The position numbers were made by a program, and so were the translations under genes. 64,000 nt of DNA from Paramecium octaurelia. Lineage: Eukaryota > Ciliophora > Oligohymenophorea > Peniculida > Parameciidae. Location of the stretch: the NCBI GenBank assembly GCA_905182995.1, contig CAJJDP010000009.1, positions 435,150-499,149 of the forward strand, written 5' to 3'. Under the pieces are notes generated by a model, which ran no database searches, was not told where the DNA came from, and saw nothing but the letters and a program-made list of their open reading frames with translations. Below are positions 25,938 to 37,564 of the stretch, piece after piece. Positions within the stretch are counted from its first letter, which is position 1. The number at the start of each line of letters is the position of its first letter.

Positions 25938-28110
25938 TCAATCACATTCTCTGACATATATATTTGATTCTGAAAGGATTAGCAAATCTTGATCTCTAAA
26001 TTGTTAATCAAATATTTCTTCAGGGAGAATGAAAATCTAAATATATTTTCTACTATTACTTGATATGAATTATGTGACTACTTAATGATTTATTCAATAT
26101 TCCAAATTACTTGCAAATTATCAAGTTAGGCTGCAATAACTTTATTATTTTTATCTATTCTCACATGCTAGAATTTAGGATAATCAAATATTCCCATCAA
26201 AATCAAGTCTTCTGGATTTAATTAAATTCTGATTGGAAATGGTTTTAATTCTAGATGTTATTAATAACCATTCACGATGTTGGTTATTACTTATTAAAAT
26301 TAAATATACTGAGAATTATTAATAATAATAAATCTATTATTTGTATAGCATAATTTACCTCTCGTCTTCACTTAAAAGAATGTCTGTAATAGGATCCCCC
26401 AATCCTTCAAAAGTATTGACTTATTTCATATTTTTTATATTATCAAAAACAAACACAAACCCTTATTAAGAGCCTATAACAATTGAGCCATTTATTGAAC
26501 TTCTCACAATTGTATAGTTATCCTTCAAATTTTATTCAATTTAATTAACTATTATATAAAAATAAAAATTTACTTTTTTAAATAGTTTTATCTTCATTTA
26601 GAACATAAACTTAAGAGTTACTTATCAATATGAATTATTTTTCATAAGAGCAAGCATCAGAGATCAAAAAATTTAACTTAACAATTTCCTGAGTTTCATT
26701 TCCTAAATTGATAAGATGTAATTCTTATGAAAACTATTAGAAAAGGATTAATTTCTGTGAGTTGTGTCCTAGACATGATTTATCAAATTTAATCTATTAA
26801 TCAATCTAAAATTGTTTATTATTCTTTATAAATGAAACAGTGTTATCTTCTAAAATGATTAGTTTATCATTTTCACAATGAATGATTTTTTTTGTTTTAG
26901 TTGTCTTCAAACCCGATTTTATCTTATTTAAATCATCTCTATATAAGTATTTTTTCTATTTTTTTTATTCAATTGATTAAACTTAGGTCTCATCGATGTC
27001 AATTGTAGCTGCTGTTGAGATAGAACTAGATGAAGTATCTAATTATAAATTCTTTTTTTATCTCATATTTATTTTAGATCTCTATAAAATGAAAGCCATA
27101 GATGTTGCTCCATCCAATATGTCAAATTTGAAATATATAACAATTGAATTGTATCCATCGAAATAAACCCAACTTAAATAATTCTCATCTTTATCGACTT
27201 CAAAACTTATGAAGTCTTTTAATGATTAAATTAATAGTAGTTATCTATCTTGATTGTATAATTCCATTCTGCATTCTGTTTTAGATATAATATTTAATGC
27301 CATAACCACTAATGGATTAATGAGTCTAATTTCTGCTAATTCAGGATAAAGGACATACATTTTTCCGGAATATATTTATTTAATAGAATCAATGTCTTGC
27401 TGCAAAAAATAATTGATAACATCTCCTATACTTTCTTTCTCCTATCTAGTTCTTGTTGTTGATTAAGATAAAATTGATCTATCAACTTTCTTCAATGTTT
27501 TCTTGGCCTGTTTCTATTGAACTAGATTATGCATCTCCAATTTAGAAGATTATTTTGCAGGAATCATATCATTTAATTCAGCCAAATTTTTTGGAAGTGG
27601 CTTTTTGTTCTTCTAAATCCATATTAATTTGCTTAAAAACAATTTAAAATTTTAAATTTTTAAATTGTCTGACTTTGTATTCTTTAAAAAATGCATCCTT
27701 AAATTCCATTTAATACCTTATATATCTCTAAATTAATATTTTAATATAATACACTAATTCTAAGCTGAACTCCTCCACTTGATCATTTAATGCTGAATGG
27801 CAAATTGATTTAAAAAATGAAATATTAAAATAATAGTCTCCTTCTTTTGAACTTATAACATTATTATATGGTTTAGAAGCTCTTTGTAATCGAACAATCA
27901 GAATATGATCGAATTCGTCATTTGATAACTTGTCAAATACAAATTCTGTATTAGATGATCTCAGCATATATAAATCACTTACAGTTTGGTATACTTTGCC
28001 TCATCCTCTTTAAAGAGTGTTCCTAGGATTACAAAATCAAATATCTCGTATTCAACTAATGGTTATTAAGTTCCTACTACTTTATTGAATATGCCCTTAA
28101 TGAAATTCAT
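25938..28110 (-). CDS. VID27-family protein
   Basis: 673 aa in seven exons. The N-terminus (MNFIKGIFNKVVG) and the following FDKLSNDEFDHILIVRLQR region resemble the VID27 N-terminal PH-like domain. YVLYPELAEIRLINPLVVM is a middle motif. The C-terminal beta-propeller part is typical: GSIVIGSQQGFVFVFD, then FEGLGDPITDILLSEDER and LQVIWNIEQI, ending in YVRECD. Yeast Vid27 is a cytoplasmic protein linked to vacuolar import and degradation, with unclear biochemistry. Six introns (23, 27, 28, 25, 25 and 23 nt) give an exact reading frame, which supports the model. It converges on AP-3 beta with 64 bp between the stops. Confidence 0.82.
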
Positions 28111-28197
28111 TTTAAATAATTAATCATTTTTTTATTTTCCAAATAGTAAATATATAAATTAAACGAGCATGCATCAGTAAATTTTTTTGTACGACAT

Positions 28198-28773
28198 TCA
28201 TTTAATATTGATCTAATTTACCTCCTGGTGGCGACCATGGTTTGGCTTTAGAGTTAAGTAAGATCTAAATTATCTAAATGTGTTATTTACTTTAAAACAA
28301 TCATTAGAATTTGATTTGAATGAATAATACAAAGGCGATAATTATTTATTATCTAATGCTTCAATATTGCTGCCATTTTTAATCAACAATTTAACCAAAA
28401 GAGCATTATTACAAATGCAAGCAATATGCAATGGAGTTTACCCATCCTTGTTTCTACTATGAATTAGGTATGGGTCCTTTGATAAAGTCAAAATGGTGCC
28501 ATCCTAATCGCCTTCAATAATTGATTCATAGAATTAATTATTATATTTGATTGGATACTCAAACCAAAAATTAATTTTGCACTTATATTTAGCAACAAAC
28601 AAGACTTATTTTAGAATATTTTGAAATCTCTCCCTTATTTTATGAGAACAATTAATTAATTTAGTTCTTGATTTAAGCATTTTATGCTATGTAGCAGGCA
28701 CTCTCTTTTTCCTTTATTCATTCGTTAGACGTTATATTTATTAAAAAACAGACTTAAAGGTTGATTATTTCAT
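28198..28773 (-). CDS. Short ankyrin-repeat protein
   Basis: 191 aa, one exon. A basic N-terminus (KQSTFKSVFQQIQRL, then RKKRVPA) is followed by FQNILKQVLFVAKYKCKINFWFEYP. Two or three ankyrin repeats lie near residues 100-175: DGQTPLHIACICNNALLVKLL is canonical, and NGSNIEALDNKQLSPLYYS begins the next. The ATG lies 5 bp after the stop of the upstream gene on the same strand. Confidence 0.7.
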
Positions 28774-28778
28774 ATTAA

Positions 28779-29399
28779 TCATTTCATTTATTTGATTATC
28801 ATATTTCTTTTCTGGTATGATTTATTTATTTGATTAATGAAATTGAAAACGAATTTATTGATTTTGAATTGACTTAATTTGAGCTGTAACCATTTCCTTA
28901 TCGATATCTTCAGCATAGATCTAATTGTCTTATCTTGATAAACTTCTTTTATGAAGTAGGTTACAGATCTCATAATTTGATAAAAATCTACTTAATCTTC
29001 TTCTTGATTATTCATCAACATAACTTTCTCTAAATTTCTTTTTGTTTGTTAATTCATTCTAAATTTAACTTTTATTTGTTTAATGAGTTTTTCTCGAAGT
29101 CTTAATTTATGATTCCTATCCAGCCACAACAGAATTTCTTCTTGTTTAAATTCGAGTAGTATTGATCTAAGATTGAGAGTTTTACTCAACTATACTATTT
29201 TTCCTTTTTAATTGCCAGAAAGCTAGGTGTTTTTGATCAGATTGAGTTTATTAAGATTGCAAAAGTGATTCACTAAATTGGCATAAAACCTGAATTGAAT
29301 AAATTGTATTACATTAACTTTTTTGTCATTCTAACACAACTAAGATTATTTTGGTTTATCTCTCCAAGTATAGTAAAAGTATTTTTCTTGAGTTTCCAT
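28779..29399 (-). CDS. Basic helical protein, unknown
   Basis: 206 aa, one exon, start ATG at 29397-29399 (METQEKYFYYTWRDKP). Lys/Arg/Gln-rich with long predicted helices (REKLIKQIKVKFRMNQQ, SIRKWLQLKLSQFKINKF). No domain recognised. The stop is only 5 bp from the ankyrin gene start; a shared transcript or fused protein cannot be excluded. Confidence 0.55.
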
Positions 29400-29674
29400 T
29401 ACAAAAACTTATTAAATATTAATATAATTCCAATAAGAAAGTTACAGAGTAAATTTTATTATTGATTGATCAAGAGCTATAGTAAAAGGGTATTTGTTTG
29501 TGAAATCTTAAAACAGATTTTAGAGTTTCTTTCAAATTTTCGTGAGGTGTACATCTATTATAAAAATAATGAGTACATTCAAATGAAACATTATTTAGAT
29601 TTTTAGTTCTGCACAATGATTAGATATGAGTTGTAAAATGTATTTACAAGAATGTTTCTTTTATTAATTATTTT
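29400..29674. promoter_or_regulatory. Divergent intergenic region
   Basis: 275 bp between divergent starts. No recognisable element beyond AT-richness. Confidence 0.4.
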
Positions 29675-31004
29675 ATGAGTAGTTTCGATACAAAATTAAA
29701 TTTTTTGTAACAAGAAATCAAAATACTGACTGAAGAAAATAAGGAGTTAAGATAACTAATACAAATGAATAAAGAGATCCTAAAAATATACAGAGGAAAA
29801 ACTAGTACTAATGTAATAAGTTCAAAATAAATTAGACTTTGCCAAATGGTCCTTTAATTACTTTGGAAGTTTGTAAAACTGAGTCTCATGAAGGTACTGA
29901 TATTCAAAATATGCTCTCTCACTTAATAGAAGAAAATTGTAAATTGTTTTCTTTTAATGAAGACTTAATAAAATAAAGAGATGAATTGAGAGCACAGGTT
30001 TTTTGATTTTATCATTGTTAGAATTTGCTTTTGTAATAAATAGGTATGGAAAATTCTTAAAGAATCTTGGATATTCAAAGTGAGAAACAAATAAAGCTGA
30101 TCGACCTATAGAATTAACTTCTTGCGAAGGACAATCAAATAGTTGAATTAAATGAATAGTTATAGAGTTGGCTATAGAAAAAAAGATTGAGAACTAAAAT
30201 AGTATTAGTTTAAACCTATAAAAGCCAATATCAATATAGAATGAATATTTGTCCTTTTAGAACTAATTGGAAGCAATGTACAAAATGCTCATCAAATACC
30301 ACGAAGAAAATAGAATACAAAAGTAAGAGAATAAGAAATTGTAAATGATCATAGATATAGTAAAGAATAATAAAACTGAAGATAACAATAAATAGCTAAA
30401 TGAATAGAGTCCATAATTGAATGAATCCAGCTTTGTTGACTTTTTGCCTGCTTAGATATCCACAACACAGAATCATTAAATTCCAATTCCAAAATTAAAT
30501 CTAGGAAAGGCATAAAAAATATAGTAGTTGACAGTTGAAAAATAATTGGAGTAAGAAGAATAATAAATTCAATTGGATAAAGTATTACAAATGGATCAGA
30601 AATTCTTGATTACAAACAAATCATCAACTCCTTAAAATAAAAACGGATATTACATTAATCCTAATAAGTTACTAATCCAACTTACGTCTTTTGCTGATTA
30701 AAATAAAACTCTCTAAAAAGAATTAAATTAATGCAAGACAAAATTGTAGGATGAATTACTTCTAAACAAAGCTTTGGAAAGTTAGTTGGAGGATATGAAT
30801 AGATATGTCAGCGAATTGGAAGGCACAAATGAACTGTTGATTAAATCATAAATTGCTTTAGAAAACAATTTTTAAAAATTAAAATAATTTATTATTTAGG
30901 GCAAGAAAGAGCAATAACTTATCAAGCATAAATACAATGTTTCTTTACAAAATTTAACCTAAATTAATTAGTAAACAAAGAAAAGATGTAATTCTGAGTA
31001 CTGA
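29675..31004 (+). CDS. Coiled-coil protein
   Basis: About 400 aa, Gln/Lys/Glu-rich, with heptad patterns through most of its length (LSHLIEENCKLFSFNEDLIKQ; QELNQCKTKLQDELLLNKALE). The first intron is 23 nt after codon 48 or so; others near 30000 and 30240 are needed to keep the frame. It ends at TGA 31002-31004, 25 bp before the phosphatase gene. No family recognised; structural cortical or basal-body roles are common for such ciliate proteins, but that is inference. Confidence 0.6.
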
Positions 31005-31029
31005 TATATATTTTAATATAAAATAATAA

Positions 31030-32585
31030 ATGAGAAAAAATAAACCAACACAATAAATTGTTGTCAATCATGACAATTCTCCCTTCAAAACTAATTTAGA
31101 TTATGACGAAACAGAACAATTACCTGTCATTAAATCTAAATCTGTTAGAAAATCTTCCAAAAAGAATTTTGAGATCAAAAAGATCAGGGTTAAAGTGGTC
31201 ACATCTGAAAAAAAATTGGTTATTAATATCAAATAAAGCAAATTGAATCCAATACAAAAGGAAGAATCTCCTCCATAAAGTGAAACTAGATAGTCATAAT
31301 CATAAATTGATTTAAAACCCAAAGAAGATAATAATCGATCAGTATCAATAATCAAAAAATCTACACATTAGAAGATAGAGATCGTAGAAAATTTAGAAGA
31401 CAACTTAGATTCATATGTTAAGCTTTATTACTCTATCATCAATTTGATGGATGCAATGAGGAAAGTAATATTATTTCATTTTAAATAGTCAAGGATGTGA
31501 GTGAATTAGTGGATTCAATCAATAGGTTTTAAGAAGTGATTGATGGAGTGCATTTTTAAGCTCTAGAGAACCTTATGATTGAAAATAGCAAGAAATTTAG
31601 ATAAATTTTGATATTAATAAAAATAGGAGTAATAATATTAGGTTATAAATTTTAGATAATTGTTGTGGTAAATAGCTTTTTTGATTAACATGTCTTCTAA
31701 ACCAACAATATAAATTTTAGGAATTTACTGATATATAATTTATAAAACTATTTGTTTTTGGGAGAATTCATTATCCAAAGAACATAAAAATAAGAATTAG
31801 CAACCATAATTATGCAAAATAAAAAGTACTTTGGTAGTAAAAAAATAGAGTCAAGCACTTAGATTAGACAAAACCTTGAATTACTATAAGGGTTGTACAA
31901 GTCTTTAACTAAATAATCTAAAGATCTTTATTAATTTTTAAATTCATATTTTAGATTGATTCCCAATTTAAAGATAGTTGAGAGTAATTAAATGCTATAA
32001 AACTTTACATCTCTATACTTCACTATTTAATAAGGTTATCATGGATTATTGGGTATTCCATTGATAAGTGTAGCTCATAAACCTTACCTACCAAATGAAG
32101 CCTCACATGAATTCACTCTAATATTAGATATGGATGAAACTTTAATTCACTTTGTTGAATAAACGAAGAGCTTTCTAGTAAGACCATATGCAGAGTAGTT
32201 TCTGTAAGAAATGAGCAAGTATTATGAGATAGCTGTATTTACTGCTGGATTACCAGATTATGCAAATTGGGTACTTGATTAAGCTGCTTTTAATAAATAC
32301 ATCTAATTTAGATTGTATAGATAACACGCTATGCAATATCAAAAACACTTTGTAAAAGACTTATCAAGACTGGGTAGAAAGATGACTAAATGCATAATAA
32401 TAGATAATATTGAGGCTAATTATCAACATTAAGAAGAAAATGGTATTTAAATAAAGACTTGGTACAATGATCCTGATGATAAGGAATTGCTTAAATTGAG
32501 TGTATTTTTAAGAAAGATAGCAGAAGATAATTGGGAGGATGTTAGGGATGCTCTTAGACAATATAAAAATGCTTAAGTAAATTGA
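31030..32585 (+). CDS. FCP1/SCP-like (NIF domain) HAD phosphatase
   Basis: 508 aa. The first 170 residues are charged and Ser/Lys-rich, with no fold recognised. The C-terminal 190 residues form a CTD-phosphatase-like domain: LILDMDETLIHFVE, with the nucleophile Asp near residue 357 and acid/base Asp near 359, then YYEIAVFTAGLPDYANWVL and KCIIIDNIEANY. This family dephosphorylates phospho-Ser/Thr in RNA polymerase II tails or other proteins. One intron of 29 nt starts at about 31462 and makes the whole model an exact multiple of three. Confidence 0.85.
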
Positions 32586-32635
32586 TTCTCTTTTTCGAAT
32601 GAATAAATACCTAAATAAAAATTAATTAATTAACA

Positions 32636-35600
32636 ATGTCTTCATTTAGACCGCAATCCTCTTAGGTTATTTCAGTCAGATCACCCAGTCGAGGTATGGA
32701 GATTTAACTAGAAATTAGTTATTCCTCCTGTCGTTAATATGGGGACATCATATGTTATACCTGCTGCTTAGAATTTGCCTACTACTGTAATCGTAAAGGA
32801 AAAGAATCCAGGATCATATAATAATGATAAAGAAGTTGATGAAAGTGCAAGGGATGAATTAGAATAATGGAAAAAGAAGTATTTTTCATTAGAGGCTCGT
32901 TTAGCTAAATATGAGATAGATAATGAAATTGTAATCTAATTTGAGTTATTATTTAGAAAGATGAATTATAATCAAGGATATTAGGTTCATAGGAGGATGT
33001 TAAAAAGTTTTAGATAGATTTTACTAAAGCACAAGCTGATTTGGATAACTAGAAATCTGAGATGAATAAGTTGATTATTGAAAATTAAAAATTGTTAAAT
33101 TAATAAGTTGAGGTTGAAAGATTAAAAAAATTAGTGGCTGAAAGAGAGGATACAATAAGTCAAGTATCTAATTTAAATATTCATTTAGCTCTTGTAAAAA
33201 TGCAAGGAATATTAAGAGTAATTATAAGAGCTGGAAGCTTTTCAATAGGCTCTTTAAGATATGCATAATCAAAATCAAGGAAAAGAATAAATGATTGAGT
33301 CCTGGAAATAAAAATACATTGAAAATGACAACAAAAAATAAAAAGAAATTGATGAACTAAAATCCAAACTTGCAGAATTTAATCCTGCAGAAGTTCAAAA
33401 CTTAAAAGATTAATTTGAAAGAGAGAGACAAGAATCGTAAAATCAATTAAAAAAGTAACAATCTGATTTAGCTGCTGCTCTCAAATAGCTTGACCAATGG
33501 AAAATTAAATATAATGTAATTCAATCTTATATGATAGAATCTGGATCTCTAACATCAATAATTATCATCTGCTCAAAAAGAATCAATTGCTAGAGTTGAG
33601 ACTTTGACTTAAGAGTAGAATAAGTTGTCTACCCAGATTCATTAACTTAATGAGGATAAATAAAAATTGTAAATTGAACTGGAATAAACCAAAGGATAGC
33701 TTAAACTTCATTAAGGCTTGATTGGAGAATTAGAGAGGATTAAAAAACTATTATCTGATAAGAGTGCTGAATTATAACAAATGTTGTAATAATCATAACA
33801 AAAAGACATTGATTTAAATAATGCAGAATTGACTATTTCTGAATTAAATCAAAAAATAAAGTCATTATCACTTTTATAGTAAGAAAACTAAAGATTATAA
33901 CATGAAATTGATGAATCTCATAGAGAGAATGAAAAACTTGCATAAGAGAATTCTCAATTATTGAAGGATATTGATAAATTTAAACTTTTAGAATAAGAGA
34001 AATAATAACTAGAAAGTAAAGTAAGTATGTTGGCATCAGAAATAGAGAGATTGAAAGTTTAACTTAAATAAAAAAATGAAAAAATATTAGAATAATAAGA
34101 AGATTTGAAAAATTTATAAGAATAGTTAAGAGAAATTGAATAATTAGAAAATTAAAATCAATAATTATTGAAGGAATTAGAATAAAAAGATAAAATCATT
34201 GAAGAATTGGAATAAAAATTATAAGAACTCAATATTCTTGAATAAAAATTGGCTGATGCTAATAATAAAATATATGACTTAGAAAACAAAGTAGCTATGT
34301 TGAGTGCTGAATCTTAAAGATTGAGATATTTGAATGATCAAAAAACAGAACAATTGAAAAATGCAGAAGAATAATTGTCAGATTTAAATATATTGAAAGA
34401 AAAATTAAGTTAATTGTAAAACAAATATGATGCATAACAATAGGTGAATTAAAATTATTAGGATGAATTAGAAAAACTGAGAGGTTAATCCAATTAAGCA
34501 AATACAAATATTGCTGAATTAAAACGATAATTAGAAGAATAAAAGGCTTAAAATATTGTTCATAAGCAATCCAATTCTGAATCCGTAATTGCAGAATTGC
34601 AATAATAGCTTAGTTCATTATAATAAAGTTACAAGAAGGTTTCAGAATCAAATTTAGCAAATGAGGAGGATCCAACTTTAGACTTATAAAATAGATTAAC
34701 TCTTCTTAAATAAGAAAACCAAAGATTAAATTAAACTATTTAGCAAAAGAATTAAGAAGTCTTAAATCATTAATAATAAAATCAAAATTTATAATAAGAA
34801 ATATTAGAATTAGACTCTTTAAATGTATAAATCAAAGAATTGCATGAATCTAATACTGTATTATAGTAGCAATTATAAAATGAGGCAAAAGGAAGATAAG
34901 AATTGGAATAAAAAATTTAATAAACTGAATAAGAAAAGTATGATTTATAGAGTAAGTGTGCAATGTTATCCACTCACATTGAAGGAATGAAATATAAATT
35001 AGAAAAGATGGAAAACGTTGATGATCTTAAAAAGAGAATTTAAGAATTGGAAGGTTAATTAGCTGAAATGTAGGCTCTGGAATTAGAAATAGAAAGCTTA
35101 AAAGATAGAATAGCAGAACTTGAGAAAGAATTAAAATTATGGAAATAAAAGCATGAATCATTAGATCAGTCATATTAATAATTATAGATGACTAAAGAAT
35201 AGATGGAGAATAAATTAGCTATGCTTTCATCTGAAATAGAAAGACTTAAAGTCTTAAATAAAAAAAAGCAAGATGAAATTGATTAATAGAATTAAGAATT
35301 GATAAAATTAGATTAAGAAATGAATGATTTACATAATTAATTAGAAGATATTACTGAATTAAAAACTTAATTAGGTTCTCTTGAGAACTAATTACAATAA
35401 TAAATTGATGATAATTAAGATAAATTAAACGAGATTACTCATCTAAAATAATAAGTAGCTGAAATAGAAGGTTTATTGGTAAATTAGGAAGATTTACAAA
35501 ATCAAATAAAAAAGTTATAAACTGAATCACAATCAAAAGATGAAATAATAGATTAATTTAAACAAAAGATAACTTAATTAGAAAGCAAAATCGCTGAACT

Positions 35601-36010
35601 TGAAGATATTAAAGTATGCAATTGTTATCAACATATTAGTATAAATATGAAGATAAAATGGCACTTTTGAGCAGTGAAGTTAAGAGACATGAGTTTAAAG
35701 CAAAGAAGTTAGAAGATAAATCTAATGAATTAACAACTTAAGTTGATCATTTAAATGCAGATTTGAATGAGGCAGATTAGAAGGTTATTGAATTAGAAAA
35801 AGTAAAATGTTTATTTACAATTAGGATTTAGGATAATGGAAATTTGAATATTCAAAATTAAATAGTCTTTAATACAAGATTGATGAATATAGTTTCTTAT
35901 TAGTAGTTTCATTTGCAGAAATTGAAGCTTTGAGATCATAGGTCACTACATTAAATGAGTAATTGGATGGTCATCAAAAAACAAAAATAGCATTAGCATT
36001 AGCATAATGA
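32636..36010 (+). CDS. Giant Gln-rich coiled-coil protein with recurring AMLSSEIERLK motif
   Basis: About 1080 aa. A Ser/Pro-rich head (SSFRPQSSQVISVRSPSR) is followed by almost continuous coiled coil rich in Gln, Leu, Glu and Lys; most Gln codons are TAA or TAG. A motif of the form [D/N]K-[V/L/M]-[A/S]-[M/L]-L-[S/A]-x-E-[I/V]-x-R-L-K recurs near 34017, 34280, 35209 and 35653, with a weaker copy near 34952. Introns of 23-27 nt lie early (near 32697), at about 35611 (26 nt), near 35800 and near 35893. Similar motifs occur in several ciliate cytoskeletal coiled-coil proteins as I remember them; an exact family name is not justified. Confidence 0.65.
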
Positions 36011-36048
36011 AGAATATTATAATAATAAAATATTAAACAAATTTATTT

Positions 36049-37500
36049 ATGAATAAAATTCTAAGAGGATTTTCAACTGTAAAATCATTGAAATACATCA
36101 AAGATAAACAACCTATTTTAAAGATTAGCGAATTACCTTCTGGAATAAAAATATTTACTGAATAAACTGCTTTTCCATTTGCTTCTGATATTGGAATTTG
36201 TTTCAAGGCTGGATTAAGAAATGAGCTACCTTCAGAAACTGGCTCACTATTCAGTCTTAACTAACATATGTATCATATTTCTGAAAATGATTGTTTGGAA
36301 AATTTGTAATTTTATAAGCTATTTAGTGAGTAAACCCTTCGAACAGGCTGCATGCTAGATTAAACATACGATTCAGAATTATCATATTGGAAGTGCTAAT
36401 TTATATAGGAAGATTTTGATATGATTGTAGATGTCTTATTAAAGCTTGCTTTGACGACCAAGAGAATTGCAAAAGAAACTAGAGATTAATTTAGCTAAAT
36501 GAATATTCCTTAAGAAAGAGTATTATATAACAAATATTTAGATGACTGTAGATGAAGTTATGAAAAGGGCTGCATTTGGTACACATCCATTAGCAAATGC
36601 TAAAACATCTGCATAAATATTGCCAAAATAAGAGGACTTTTCAAGATTTTAAGAATAAATGCTTACTAGTTAAAATATGATTATTGGTTATGCTGGAGTT
36701 TGGAGTCATGAATAATTTAGAGAATACATTGAAAAAAAATTAGTAAATCATCAATAATGTAAGAATTTCAAAAAATCATATAGTTTTCTAAAGGTAATTA
36801 AGGAAACAAACATCTCCAGAGTTCATTTCCCAAGTCTTTGCCCTAAATGATGACAAAAATGATACTCTTGATATTGCATTATTATTTAAAGGAAGTAAAT
36901 GGAGTGACAAGAATATGCCTACTCAACATATTTTAAATTAAATTTTAGGATCTTCAAGTATTTGTAGTATTTTATAGGTTCCTGGTCAACTGGTGGTCCT
37001 GGTAAAGGAATGAGATCAAGAACAACTCTTAATTTAATGCAATCAATATAATCTGTGGAAGAGGCAGCAGGAGTTTCTTAAGTGTTTTCAGATGCTGGAA
37101 TATTTGGGTTAAGAGTTCAAGGATCTCCTAGTTCTAAATAGGAATTATACGAATCTTTAATTTATGAATTCAGATAATTGGGGTAACCAATGAGTGATGA
37201 GGAATTTTAGAGAGGAAAAAACATAGCCATCACATTAATTAATTTGAATTTGGAGAGACAAGCAGATCGTTTAGAGGAATAAATAAAAACAGTATATCAA
37301 TCAAATTATGCAAGACATTCCTTATGGGATAAAATGCTGTGCCACTTTATGAGAGTTTGATCGAAAATGTTACTAAAGAATAATTATAAGATTATGTCAA
37401 AAATTTTATAAACAATTCTGAACCAACTCTTTTGTACTATGGTAAAAATGTAAAGGATATTCCAACAATGTAATAAATTAAAAGAAATTTGAGAAAATGA
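36049..37500 (+). CDS. Mitochondrial processing peptidase alpha subunit
   Basis: M16-family subunit that binds matrix-targeting presequences for cleavage by the beta subunit. The N-terminus (MNKILRGFSTVKSLKYIK) looks like a mitochondrial presequence. LKISELPSGIKIFTEQ and SDIGICFKAGLRNE begin the fold. No HxxEH zinc motif is seen where a catalytic subunit would have one. The hallmark glycine-rich loop GGPGKGMRSRTTLN is present near 36990, both as expected for alpha. EVMKRAAFGTHPLAN is another conserved stretch. A 22-nt intron near 36524 restores the frame before MTVDEVM; others are likely around 36300, 36770 and 36970. Confidence 0.82.
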
Positions 37501-37564
37501 TATTTATGTTATTATCTATATATATTTGATGTTGAAAATTATCAATTCTATTATTAATACAAAC

